NCBI GenBank assembly: GCA_023443225.1
Contig: JAEZVF010000054.1
Coordinates: forward strand, 1 to 64,000
Reading direction: 5' to 3'
Length of the DNA: 64,000 nucleotides
DNA from: Bacillota bacterium
GTDB lineage: Bacteria > Bacillota > Clostridia > Lachnospirales > Lachnospiraceae
Positions within the stretch are counted from its first letter, which is position 1. The number at the start of each line of letters is the position of its first letter. The position numbers and the translations under genes are program-made. Shown here in pieces: positions 54,458-62,402 of the stretch. Below the pieces are notes generated by a model. The model was given only the letters and a program-made list of their open reading frames with translations, searched no databases and was not told the origin of the DNA.

Positions 54458-55342
54458 TTAAACAATAGTTAACAGAATTTCTCTTAATAATTTACATGCT
54501 AATGCAGTAGAGGCTCCGCTTTGGTCATAGATTGGAGATAGTTCGTTCATATCAAGACCAACGATGTGGAGACTGCTTAATTTTCGTATAGCACTAAGCA
54601 ACTCTAAAAAGGTTACTCCACCTGCTTCTGGAGTACCAGTCCCCGGAAATACCGCAGGATCTAATACATCCAAATCGATGGTTACGTATACCGGTTTCCC
54701 CTTAAGTTCTTCTATTACCTGTTCTAATCCATCGAAATTAAACTTCTGTGTCTTTACATGGTTACGACCCCAGTAGAATTCATCCCTGTCGCCGCTTCGG
54801 ATGCCAAATTGAGTTATTTTATTATCACCAACAAGTTCCCAGCATCTTCGCATAACCGTTGCATGGGATAAGGTTTCTCCCAGATAATCTTCTCTTAGAT
54901 CAGCATGTGCATCAAAATGTAAGATATGAAGGTCTTTATATGCCTTTGCTGCCGCTCTGACTGCACCTAGCGTAACCAGATGTTCTCCGCCTATCATAAA
55001 AGGAAGCTTGCCATCCATTATCACTTGCCATGTATATGCTTCAATATCTTTAATAGCCCTCGCAGGATTACCAAAGGTAAGCTCTAAATCCCCACCGTCA
55101 AAGAAAGCATAGTCCGTTAAGTCCTTGTCCAAATAAGGACTGTAAGTCTCAATACCAAAACTCTCATTTCGTATGGCAGAACTGGCAAATCTTGTACCTG
55201 GACGATAGGAGGTGGTGCTGTCAAAGGGGGCACCAAATATAACTACATCACTTTCTTCATACTCTTTATCACAACCGATAAAGGTAAACACATGTCTGTT
55301 TTGAACATTTCTATTTTGAGTGTTTTTATTCGGATTATTCAT
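54458..55342 (-). CDS. speB: Agmatinase SpeB
   Basis: This ureohydrolase converts agmatine to putrescine and urea with two Mn ions. Metal ligands are seen in GGEHLVTLG, HFDAHADLRED and TIDLDVLDPAVFPGTGTPEAGG. The 294 residues are standard. The first 20 are Asn-rich and probably disordered. It overlaps the speE stop by 8 bp. SpeA upstream provides agmatine. If SpeE aminopropylates agmatine, SpeB could also act on aminopropylagmatine. Confidence 0.95.
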   Translation of the reverse strand: MNNPNKNTQNRNVQNRHVFTFIGCDKEYEESDVVIFGAPFDSTTSYRPGTRFASSAIRNESFGIETYSPYLDKDLTDYAFFDGGDLELTFGNPARAIKDIEAYTWQVIMDGKLPFMIGGEHLVTLGAVRAAAKAYKDLHILHFDAHADLREDYLGETLSHATVMRRCWELVGDNKITQFGIRSGDRDEFYWGRNHVKTQKFNFDGLEQVIEELKGKPVYVTIDLDVLDPAVFPGTGTPEAGGVTFLELLSAIRKLSSLHIVGLDMNELSPIYDQSGASTALACKLLREILLTIV

Positions 55343-56183
55343 CTTCTAATTGCTCCTTTACATAATTGGGAAGGGCAAAGGCTCCTTTGTGCAATTCTGT
55401 ATTATAATATCTGGTCTTTAACCCCAGATGGTTCCAAGTTTCGGTATCCAAATCCGTAATTGGATGATGTTTCTTACTGGCAAACCCAAATAACCAGTGC
55501 CCAGAAGGATAGGTTGGTATATGAGCCTGATAAACAAGGGCAATCGGAAAACATTCCTGTAACCGCTTATGAGCACGTTTCATCGCAGAAGCATAAGAAG
55601 CATAATAAACACTTTCATGTTGATTTACCAGAATTCCGGAATCATTAAGTGCAGTATAACAATTTCCATAAAACTCTTTTGTAAATAGGCCTTCTCCTGG
55701 CCCAAATGGATCGGTGGAATCTACTATGATAAGGTCATATTCGCCTTCTTTTCGCCTAACGAATTTCAGACCGTCTTCAAAATAAAGGTGAACTCTTTCA
55801 TCGGTAAGCCCACAGGAAGTAGAAGGAAGGTATTCCTTACAGACCTTCACCACTTCCTCATCAATCTCAACCATGTCGATATGAGTAATGTTTGAATAAC
55901 GTAGTAATTCCCTAACTGCTCCACCATCGCCTGCACCGATGACTAACACCTTTTGTATCCCTGGATTGGTTGCCAGCGGTATGTGGGTAATCATCTCGTG
56001 ATAGATAAATTCATCTTTTTCCGTCACCATAAGATAACCGTCCAAGGTCAAAATTCTACCGAATTCAGGGGAATGGAAGATATCGATTCTTTGAAATTCA
56101 CTTTGTACACTCGTTAACTGCTGGTCAATCTTTATAGAAAAACGGGCATTCTCCGTATGTTCTTCTGTATACCATAAATCCAT
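55335..56183 (-). CDS. speE: Spermidine synthase SpeE
   Basis: SpeE transfers an aminopropyl group from decarboxylated SAM to a diamine. It has the LTLDGYLMVTEKDEFIYHEM gate region, the Rossmann motif VLVIGAGDGGAVRELL, VEIDEEVV and the catalytic stretch IIVDSTDPFGPGEGLF (Asp as acceptor-amine base). The 282 residues are usual. A ribosome binding site GGGAG lies before the start. Putrescine is the expected acceptor, though agmatine is possible. Confidence 0.95.
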   Translation of the reverse strand: MDLWYTEEHTENARFSIKIDQQLTSVQSEFQRIDIFHSPEFGRILTLDGYLMVTEKDEFIYHEMITHIPLATNPGIQKVLVIGAGDGGAVRELLRYSNITHIDMVEIDEEVVKVCKEYLPSTSCGLTDERVHLYFEDGLKFVRRKEGEYDLIIVDSTDPFGPGEGLFTKEFYGNCYTALNDSGILVNQHESVYYASYASAMKRAHKRLQECFPIALVYQAHIPTYPSGHWLFGFASKKHHPITDLDTETWNHLGLKTRYYNTELHKGAFALPNYVKEQLEDE

Positions 56184-56278
56184 ACTTGGCTCCCATCTGC
56201 GTACTTTACACGCGTAAAAAATTAAGGGAAGGCTTTTGCAACAGCCTCTCTTTCTAGCTCTTTCTTATTTATAATTTT

Positions 56279-57733
56279 TTATTCCATTACAATATTTATA
56301 TGATTTACTGCCATGTCTTCGGTTCCGGTTAAGAAGCATCCTTTTTCTTTTGCATATAAGATGTAAAGGATAATTTCTTCCGTAATTCTCTCTCCCGGAG
56401 CAAGGATTGGAATTCCGGGTGGATAGCACATAACGAACTCACCGCAGATTTCTCCCTTGCATTTTCGAATCGGCAGGGATTTCTTCTCACTGTAAAAGGC
56501 CTGTTGTGGTGCAAATACCACATTGGGATCGATATATTCATGATCAAACATACCCGATTTATCTTCTTTTCCATACAATCGTTTAATTTCCAATAAGGAA
56601 GCAATCAGCCTTTCAATTTCAAAAGAGCGGTCTCCGGCAGATATAATAGCCAGGAAATTACTGATGTCGCCAAACTCAATTTGTATTCCATATTCATCCC
56701 GCAGCAAATCATACACTTCTATACCTGCCAGTCCTATATTTCTTGTGTGAACAGATAATTTGGTTCGGTCGAAATCATATACCGTATCTCCATTGCATAA
56801 TTCCTTGGAAAATGCGTAATAACCGCCTAATTTATTGATTTCACCTCTGGCATATTCTGCAAACTCAACTGTCTTATGAAATAGTTCTTTTCCATTCAGG
56901 CTTAAATTCTTTCTGGCTATGTCCAGTGAAACTAGTAATAAATAAGACCCACTCGTTGTCTGGGTAAGATTCACTACCTGCCTAACATAGTCTGTATTCA
57001 TGCCCTTGCCACATAAAAGGAAAGAACTCTGGGTTAGAGATCCACCTGTTTTATGCATACTCACCGCTGCCATATCTGCACCGGCCGCCATTGCGGAAAC
57101 CGGCATGTCTTCACCAAAATAGAAGTGCGTTCCATGAGCCTCATCCACAAGAACCTTCATATTATGTGCATGTGCAATTGTTACAATTTCTCGTAAATTC
57201 GAACAGATTCCATAATAGGTAGGATTATTCACTAAAATTGCTTTCGCATCAGGATTCTCATGGATTGCCTTTTCCACATCCGCAACGGACATTCCCAGCG
57301 GAATCCCTAATTCCTTATTAACCCCAGGATTGATATACACTGGAATTGCTCCGCACACTACCAGTGAATTAATTGCACTCCGGTGAACATTTCTTGGCAT
57401 AATTACTTTTTCACCAGCCTTACAAACAGACATGATCATTCCCTGTACAGCGGCTGTGGTTCCGTTTACGATAAAAAATGCTGCCTTTGCTCCAAAGGCA
57501 TCTGCTGCTATCTGCTCTGCTTCACGAATCACAGAAACCGGATGACAGAGATTGTCTAAGGGTTTCATGGAATTCACATCCAGCTTCATGCATTGTTCAC
57601 CCAAAAAATCCGTTAACTCTTTATTCCCTCTTCCTCCCTTATGACCAGGAACATCAAATGGAACAACACGATTTAGTTTATGTCTGTTTAGCGCATCAAA
57701 AATTGGCGCCTTTTGTTGTAACAGCTGGTTCAT
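56279..57733 (-). CDS. speA: Arginine decarboxylase SpeA (fold type I, Orn/Lys/Arg family)
   Basis: The PLP enzyme has the internal-aldimine lysine in SMHKTGGSLTQSS, the N-terminal VPFDVPGHKGGRG block, DEAHGTHF and the C-terminal CYPPGIPILAPGERI motif. The 484-residue length is the short Bacillus SpeA/YaaO type. Lysine or ornithine could in principle be the substrate, but agmatinase two genes away points to arginine. It is second in the polyamine operon. Confidence 0.92.
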   Translation of the reverse strand: MNQLLQQKAPIFDALNRHKLNRVVPFDVPGHKGGRGNKELTDFLGEQCMKLDVNSMKPLDNLCHPVSVIREAEQIAADAFGAKAAFFIVNGTTAAVQGMIMSVCKAGEKVIMPRNVHRSAINSLVVCGAIPVYINPGVNKELGIPLGMSVADVEKAIHENPDAKAILVNNPTYYGICSNLREIVTIAHAHNMKVLVDEAHGTHFYFGEDMPVSAMAAGADMAAVSMHKTGGSLTQSSFLLCGKGMNTDYVRQVVNLTQTTSGSYLLLVSLDIARKNLSLNGKELFHKTVEFAEYARGEINKLGGYYAFSKELCNGDTVYDFDRTKLSVHTRNIGLAGIEVYDLLRDEYGIQIEFGDISNFLAIISAGDRSFEIERLIASLLEIKRLYGKEDKSGMFDHEYIDPNVVFAPQQAFYSEKKSLPIRKCKGEICGEFVMCYPPGIPILAPGERITEEIILYILYAKEKGCFLTGTEDMAVNHINIVME

Positions 57734-57779
57734 ACCTACACCTCTTGTATATCACATCTGTTTACATGTGATATTTCGT

Positions 57780-58589
57780 TTAGTATATATTCATACCACT
57801 AAAGATCTCTATCATCTCTTTACGTAGATTGTTTGATATTTCAAGTCTTTCTTTGGGATGTATTTCATATACATCCAGATTAAATAGATAATTCTGTAGT
57901 ACGATTTCTTTTATTAACATTTTTGTATGAAAGATGTTCGATTGATAAACATTTACATCAATTGCATCATACTTTGTAAGCGTCGCATCATCAATATAAT
58001 CCTGTATCGAGGTTATATCGTGATCGATATAATATTTTTTGCCTTCCAGGTCTCTGGTGAAACCTCGGACTCTATAATCAATGGTAATAATATCAGAGTC
58101 AAAACTACCTATCAAATAATCCAATGCATTTAACGGTGACACTTCGCCGCAGGTAGATACATCAATATCTACACGAAAAGTGGAAATGGAATTATCCGGA
58201 TGATACTCTGGGAAAGTATGAACCGTAACATGACTTTTATCCAAATGAGCATGTACCGTATCTCTTTGTGATGCATATTTTCCCTGATTACAGGACTCAT
58301 CAATGAACTCAGAAGATAAGTCGCCTTCTGCTATCAAAATATTGACGGAAGCTCCCTGTGGATCATAATCCTGTTTCGATATATTTAGAACATGGGCTCC
58401 AATTCGTTCTGTTACATCACATAAGATGTTCGTCAATCTCTCTGAATTATATTGTTCATCAATATAGGCAATATAATCCTTTTGTTCTCTCTCACTTTTT
58501 GCATAGCAAACATCATAGATGTTAAAGCTAAGTGTTTTTGTGAGGTTGTTAAAGCCATACAGCGTAAGCTTTTTTTCCACCCCTAACAT
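57780..58589 (-). CDS. speD: S-adenosylmethionine decarboxylase SpeD (class 1A)
   Basis: SpeD makes decarboxylated SAM, the aminopropyl donor for SpeE. It is a proenzyme: self-cleavage is expected at Lys118-Ser119 (LDKSHVTVHTFPE), making a pyruvoyl group on the new N-terminus. STCGEVSPLNALDYLIGSF matches the long Escherichia-type enzyme. The start at 58589 has GAAAGG 6 nt upstream; an ATG eight codons earlier has none. It is the first gene of the polyamine operon and lies about 300 bp inside the left end of the skin-like element. Confidence 0.93.
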   Translation of the reverse strand: MLGVEKKLTLYGFNNLTKTLSFNIYDVCYAKSEREQKDYIAYIDEQYNSERLTNILCDVTERIGAHVLNISKQDYDPQGASVNILIAEGDLSSEFIDESCNQGKYASQRDTVHAHLDKSHVTVHTFPEYHPDNSISTFRVDIDVSTCGEVSPLNALDYLIGSFDSDIITIDYRVRGFTRDLEGKKYYIDHDITSIQDYIDDATLTKYDAIDVNVYQSNIFHTKMLIKEIVLQNYLFNLDVYEIHPKERLEISNNLRKEMIEIFSGMNIY

Positions 58590-58670
58590 CACCGACCTTT
58601 CTTTATCATACATAGCTATTCTATATGATATAGGATAATGAAATCCGTCCCGTAAATAGCAAGCAGGTTT

Positions 58671-58699
58671 ATTATATAGAAAAGGAACAGAAAATGCAA
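58671..58699 (-). promoter_or_regulatory. Promoter of the polyamine operon
   Basis: On the minus strand, TTGCAT (58699-58694), exactly 17 bp, and TATAAT (58676-58671). It is inside the element, so the polyamine genes do not depend on the sigK promoter. The remaining 200 bp to the element end hold no gene. Confidence 0.75.
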
Positions 58700-58891
58700 C
58701 AACTTTATTTAGTTATATTTAACCCGTTGTTTAGTATTACTGTTACTTTTGGCTATTTTGGTGTATTTTGTAATATTAAAAAATGTCACATCACGCATAA
58801 ACACTAATTTTTCTCAGCTTGCATTTTTTTATGATATTGATTGTGCTACCATAAGTATATGTAAAATTTACTATATGTATGGTTATTAGAC

Positions 58892-59275
58892 TTATGACAA
58901 GCAAATCAATTTTAGTCCTATTATAACAGCAGCATCCGAACCAATCGGTTCATAAAGGTAAACTTCTTTTGCCTGCCTTTTTCCGCTTCGAAGCATCATG
59001 AGCAATTCATTATCAATACATCTTGAAGCATAGGTGGCAAGACGGATTCCCTTGTCTGCATCAAAGGTATCAATCGCTTTTATCAGTCCAATGGTACCAA
59101 TGGATATCAGGTCATCTATCTCTTTATCCGCCATATTATATTTTTTCACAATATGAGCAACCAGACGAAGATTTCGTTCAATTAGGATGTCTCTGGCTTC
59201 TTTACAGCCTTCCTTGCATTGGTTTAAGATATCTTTTTCTTCCTTGGCGCTCAATGGTTTCGGAAAGGATTTCAC
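58892..59275 (-). CDS. sigK: sigK, N-terminal half (region 2), split by the skin-like element
   Basis: The product begins KSFPKPLSAKEEKD and carries NLRLVAHIVKKY, DDLISIGTIGLIKAIDTF and RLATYASRCIDNELLM, the region 2 core-binding and -10 recognition helices of sporulation sigma-K. Native sequence ends at EPIGSD (residue 114, GAT 58936-58934); the next 13 residues (AAVIIG...) come from the element and end at TAA. The start is GTG at 59275 with GAGGTG 8 nt upstream. There is no pro-sequence ahead of the FPKPLS block, so the rearranged sigma factor would need no proteolytic activation. Confidence 0.93.
   Translation of the reverse strand: MKSFPKPLSAKEEKDILNQCKEGCKEARDILIERNLRLVAHIVKKYNMADKEIDDLISIGTIGLIKAIDTFDADKGIRLATYASRCIDNELLMMLRSGKRQAKEVYLYEPIGSDAAVIIGLKLICLS
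58910..58936 (-). other. Left attachment site arm of the skin-like element
   Basis: On the plus strand TTTTAGTCCTATTATAACAG and CAGC (58910-58933) are followed by ATC (58934-58936) and then sigK coding sequence. It matches the inverted arm at 39745-39768 in 22 of 24 positions. Joined in the circle, the two arms would flank AGAT. Confidence 0.85.
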
Positions 59276-59376
59276 TGCAAAAGCACCTCAACGACTAGGG
59301 GTTTATTATTAGTTTATGTGAGGTGTACAGTATTAGTGCCTTTCCTAGATTTTATTCTATTTATTTTTTTCAGTCC

Positions 59377-60090
59377 TTAATATAGAATCCAGTAATCATT
59401 AAATCGTTCTATATAATCATAAATTCCAATATTCGAATGATCTATCTCTGTATATCTTCTCGTATTTATCAATTCATCATCCTCTTTGTTTGAATACCAA
59501 TCACTGGATAAATAATCACCTTTCACATAATCGTAGGAAAATAAACTGTCAGCTAAGAAGGAAAACCCCATACTTTCAACATAATAACCAGTTGCTTGAT
59601 TAAATTCATAATCATCAATAGTACCTTCCCCCTTGGGAGCGTAAACAATATAATAGGTTTTGCATTCTGTGCAATCGAATTGCTCTAACAATACATCAGA
59701 GGATATAACCTTGTACAATACCATATCATTATAAGTAAATTTAACGGTATCGCTGTTATAGGATGAAACCTCTGCATCATAATAAATAATTCTCAAATCA
59801 TCATCCAATGCAACAAGATCTTTATAGTTATCTGGCAAAGGCGCATATCCATAATCCGTTTCAATTACTAACTCATTATTTGTTTCAGTTATTTTACCTA
59901 AAAGTTCAAGTGATATTTTAACATTATCATCCCTCTTCATGTCGGATAATTGCATGTCTGTAGCATCTTCCCTATTTACTTCCACATAGCTTTCTTCAAT
60001 TAACTTTTTTCCTTCATTTTTTTCTTTGGCTATCATAGTTCCACATCCAGAAAATAATAGTAATACAATTACAATCAAAATATATCTCAT
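59377..60090 (-). CDS. Putative lipoprotein of unknown function
   Basis: A lipoprotein signal (MRYILIVIVLLLFSGC, Cys16) predicts attachment to the outer face of the membrane. The remaining 220 residues are Asp/Tyr-rich with no motif I recognise; strands such as NELVIETDYGYAPLP and VVYKV-type segments suggest a beta-rich domain. The start at 60090 has GGGAGTG upstream. It stands alone just upstream of sigK. Nothing in the sequence gives a function. Confidence 0.72.
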   Translation of the reverse strand: MRYILIVIVLLLFSGCGTMIAKEKNEGKKLIEESYVEVNREDATDMQLSDMKRDDNVKISLELLGKITETNNELVIETDYGYAPLPDNYKDLVALDDDLRIIYYDAEVSSYNSDTVKFTYNDMVLYKVISSDVLLEQFDCTECKTYYIVYAPKGEGTIDDYEFNQATGYYVESMGFSFLADSLFSYDYVKGDYLSSDWYSNKEDDELINTRRYTEIDHSNIGIYDYIERFNDYWILY

Positions 60091-60320
60091 ATGTACACTC
60101 CCTTCATAAATATTCATTATTAATTATGAATTATTAAAATAATAATTACTCAACTAGAAATTGTTTTTATTATTACTGACAGTATACACTATTTTTTACC
60201 AAATTCCATCAAAATATAGCTTGAAACTTACGGTTATTTTATTACCCTATGTCTTTTAGCTCATTGCTTAAAGCAATGTATGTATCATTAATACATTTTT
60301 ATTGTCTTCCAAGTATAAAA

Positions 60321-60350
60321 AAAGCGGCTACTTTACAACGTAACCGCTTT
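60321..60350 (-). terminator. Terminator after the U32 gene
   Basis: AAAGCGG-c-TAC pairs with GTA-a-CCGCTTT. In the minus direction TTTTTTTATACTT follows. It lies 11 bp after the stop at 60361. Confidence 0.85.
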
Positions 60351-60360
60351 AATTCCTTAT

Positions 60361-61602
60361 TTAACTTTCAACTTCCTTTACTCTCAATAAATCGTAAACT
60401 TCCAGTTCCTGTCCGAAGTCTACATATATTTTTTGCTTAGGATGAGGACAGCTCTCCATGTCATTTCCTTCCTCATCCGTTATTCTTCTAACGGCTACAG
60501 GAATATTTCTTCCGTCTGGCTTCATGACCTCAATCACATCTCCCAGCGAGAATTTGTTTCTTTGTTCTAGTTCATAAAGACCGTCTTCAGTCTTGCTCCG
60601 TATAATGCCAAGATAAGTATATTCCTTCACATAGGTATTACTATCGTAGATTTGTGCATCTTCATTGGGCTTATCAAAGAAGAATCCTGTAGTAAATTGA
60701 CGGTAGGTGCATTTTGAAATTTCTTCTTTGTAGTAAGGTATATTCTGCTGATACTTAAGGGGTGATGCGAAGAAATCATCAATTGCCTTCCGGTAAGTTC
60801 TTGTAACCGCTGCAACATAAAGGGCAGTCTTCATTCTGCCTTCCACCTTAAAACTGTCGATTCCTGCATTGATCAGTTCTGGTACATACTCTATCATACA
60901 TAAATCTTTGGAATTAAAGATATACGTACCACGTTCATTTTCCTCAACCGGCATGTATTCGCCCGGGCGAGTTTCTTCGGTGATATAATATTTCCAGCGG
61001 CATGGATGAGTACAAGCACCTCTGTTTGCATCTCTGCCGGTGAAATAATTACTTAAGAGACATCTTCCGGAATGTGCAATACACATTGCACCATGAACAA
61101 AGGTTTCTATCTCTAAATCATCCGGAATACTCTCCCGGATTCCTTTAATTTCTTCTAAAGATAATTCTCTGGCAGATACCACTCTGGTGGCACCCATCCT
61201 GTGCCAGAATCGGTAGGTTCCATAATTCACATTATTCGCTTGTGTGCTGATATGAATGTCTATTTCAGGTAATATTTCTTTTGCAACTTCAAATACTCCA
61301 GGATCTGATATAATGATAGCGTCCGGTTTGATTTCCTTTAACTCCTTAAAATAAGCAGTGATACCAGCCATGTCCTCATTATGAGCAGTGATATTAGCGG
61401 TTACATAGACCTTTTTGTTATAAGAATGCGCAAATGCAATGCCTTCTTTTATGTCTTCCATGCTAAAGTTTTTTGCTTTTGCCCTTAATCCATACATTTC
61501 TCCGCCGATGTAAACTGCATCTGCACCATAAATAACTGCTATTTTTAATACTTCCAAATTACTTGCTGGAATCAATAATTCCGGCTTCTTATATTCTCTC
61601 AT
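60361..61602 (-). CDS. U32 family protein, TrhP-type tRNA uridine hydroxylase
   Basis: The protein has the N-terminal PELLIPASNLEVLKIAVIYGADAVYIGG and the signature FVHGAMCIAHSGRC with cysteines continuing in GACTHPCRW. These are TrhP/YegQ (U32) features. TrhP-type proteins hydroxylate U34 of tRNA to ho5U with prephenate. The next gene upstream is a TrmR-like methyltransferase that would convert ho5U to mo5U, which strengthens the call. It was formerly annotated as a collagenase-like peptidase. The 413 residues match the family. Confidence 0.9.
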   Translation of the reverse strand: MREYKKPELLIPASNLEVLKIAVIYGADAVYIGGEMYGLRAKAKNFSMEDIKEGIAFAHSYNKKVYVTANITAHNEDMAGITAYFKELKEIKPDAIIISDPGVFEVAKEILPEIDIHISTQANNVNYGTYRFWHRMGATRVVSARELSLEEIKGIRESIPDDLEIETFVHGAMCIAHSGRCLLSNYFTGRDANRGACTHPCRWKYYITEETRPGEYMPVEENERGTYIFNSKDLCMIEYVPELINAGIDSFKVEGRMKTALYVAAVTRTYRKAIDDFFASPLKYQQNIPYYKEEISKCTYRQFTTGFFFDKPNEDAQIYDSNTYVKEYTYLGIIRSKTEDGLYELEQRNKFSLGDVIEVMKPDGRNIPVAVRRITDEEGNDMESCPHPKQKIYVDFGQELEVYDLLRVKEVES

Positions 61603-61639
61603 GATTTTGTCTCGCCTTTCAGATTGTAACTTGTCTTGT

Positions 61640-62293
61640 TTATTTTACTCTAGAACTCACCGTTACCCCATCCCCAACCGGAAGAATAGCCGTCTGTAAT
61701 TCTTCCATATGGCTTATGGCATACAGATAATCTCTCATTCTGGAATGTATGGTCCGGTCCCTTCTTGTGATACTATATCGTGATTCTACTACCGTCCCAT
61801 CCTGCAATACATTATCGGTAACCAGAATTCCATCCTTCGGAAGAAGCTTCATGATCTCTGGTAGAAAGTTCATATACTGCGCTTTTGCTGCGTCCAGAAA
61901 AATAAAATCAAAGGAATTCTTTTCTTCCACCAACTGTTTCAGCATGATGATTGCATCCCCTTCTAATAGGGTAATCTGTGATGCTTTGGGAGCAGATGCC
62001 AGGTTCTGTCTGGCTTTTACTAGCCGCATTTCAACTTTTTCCATCGTTGTTATGGTTGAATCCTCTGGAATTGCTTCACTCATGAGAATAGCGGAAAAAC
62101 CCACTGCAGTCCCAATTTCTAGTACACGCTTCGGCTTTTTCATGGCTAGAAGAAATTTAAGAAAGGTCTGGGTTTCTTTCCGTATAATCGGAACACCTTC
62201 GGATAAGGCACTCTTCTCTAATTCTTTTAAATGAGAGGGTAACTCGGTCTGCAAGGAATTAATATAATCTGTAATTCTTTCATCTACTATCAT
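61640..62293 (-). CDS. trmR: TrmR-type tRNA 5-hydroxyuridine O-methyltransferase
   Basis: The class I SAM methyltransferase of the O-methyltransferase 3 family has the SAM motif RVLEIGTAVGFSAILMSE, the metal-site stretch FIFLDAAKAQYMNFLP and VTDNVLQDG. Such proteins act on catechols (COMT-like) or, as Bacillus TrmR (YrrM), on ho5U34 in tRNA. The adjacent U32 hydroxylase favours the tRNA role. Its 217 residues fit YrrM. Confidence 0.87.
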   Translation of the reverse strand: MIVDERITDYINSLQTELPSHLKELEKSALSEGVPIIRKETQTFLKFLLAMKKPKRVLEIGTAVGFSAILMSEAIPEDSTITTMEKVEMRLVKARQNLASAPKASQITLLEGDAIIMLKQLVEEKNSFDFIFLDAAKAQYMNFLPEIMKLLPKDGILVTDNVLQDGTVVESRYSITRRDRTIHSRMRDYLYAISHMEELQTAILPVGDGVTVSSRVK

Positions 62294-62314
62294 CTGGTGT
62301 TCTCCCTACGAAAA

Positions 62315-62350
62315 GAGCGAACCGACGGCGTTTTCGCCTCGGTTCGCCTC
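62315..62350 (-). terminator. Terminator between the MltG-like gene and trmR
   Basis: GAGCGAACCGA (62315-62325) and CGGTTCGCCTC pair around an inner GGCG-TTTT-CGCC. In the minus direction CTTTTCG follows. Read-through into trmR is possible because the T-tract is short. Confidence 0.65.
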
Positions 62351-62402
62351 TTGAATAATCTACACTATCATACTACTCTGTTTCTTCTGTTTGATCATCC
62401 GT

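Larger units (their letters stand above)
39741..58933 (-). mobile_element. Skin-like element interrupting sigK, 19,193 bp
   Basis: The interval between the two sigK halves is bounded by GAT on the minus strand at both junctions and by 24-bp inverted arms just inside. It carries three large serine recombinases next to the sigK C-terminal half, as spoIVCA is in Bacillus. Its cargo is NAD salvage, biotin and polyamine genes plus one unknown gene, with no phage structural genes. All genes read in the sigK direction. Precise excision between the GAT copies restores sigK. By analogy with B. subtilis skin and C. difficile skin, excision should take place in the sporulating mother cell. Confidence 0.9.

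Noticed and set aside
56329..56604. Open frame within speA on the same strand
   Set aside because: It is a shadow in another frame of a strongly conserved decarboxylase gene.
39741..58933. A prophage between the sigK halves
   Set aside because: No capsid, tail, terminase, lysis or replication genes are present; the cargo is metabolic.
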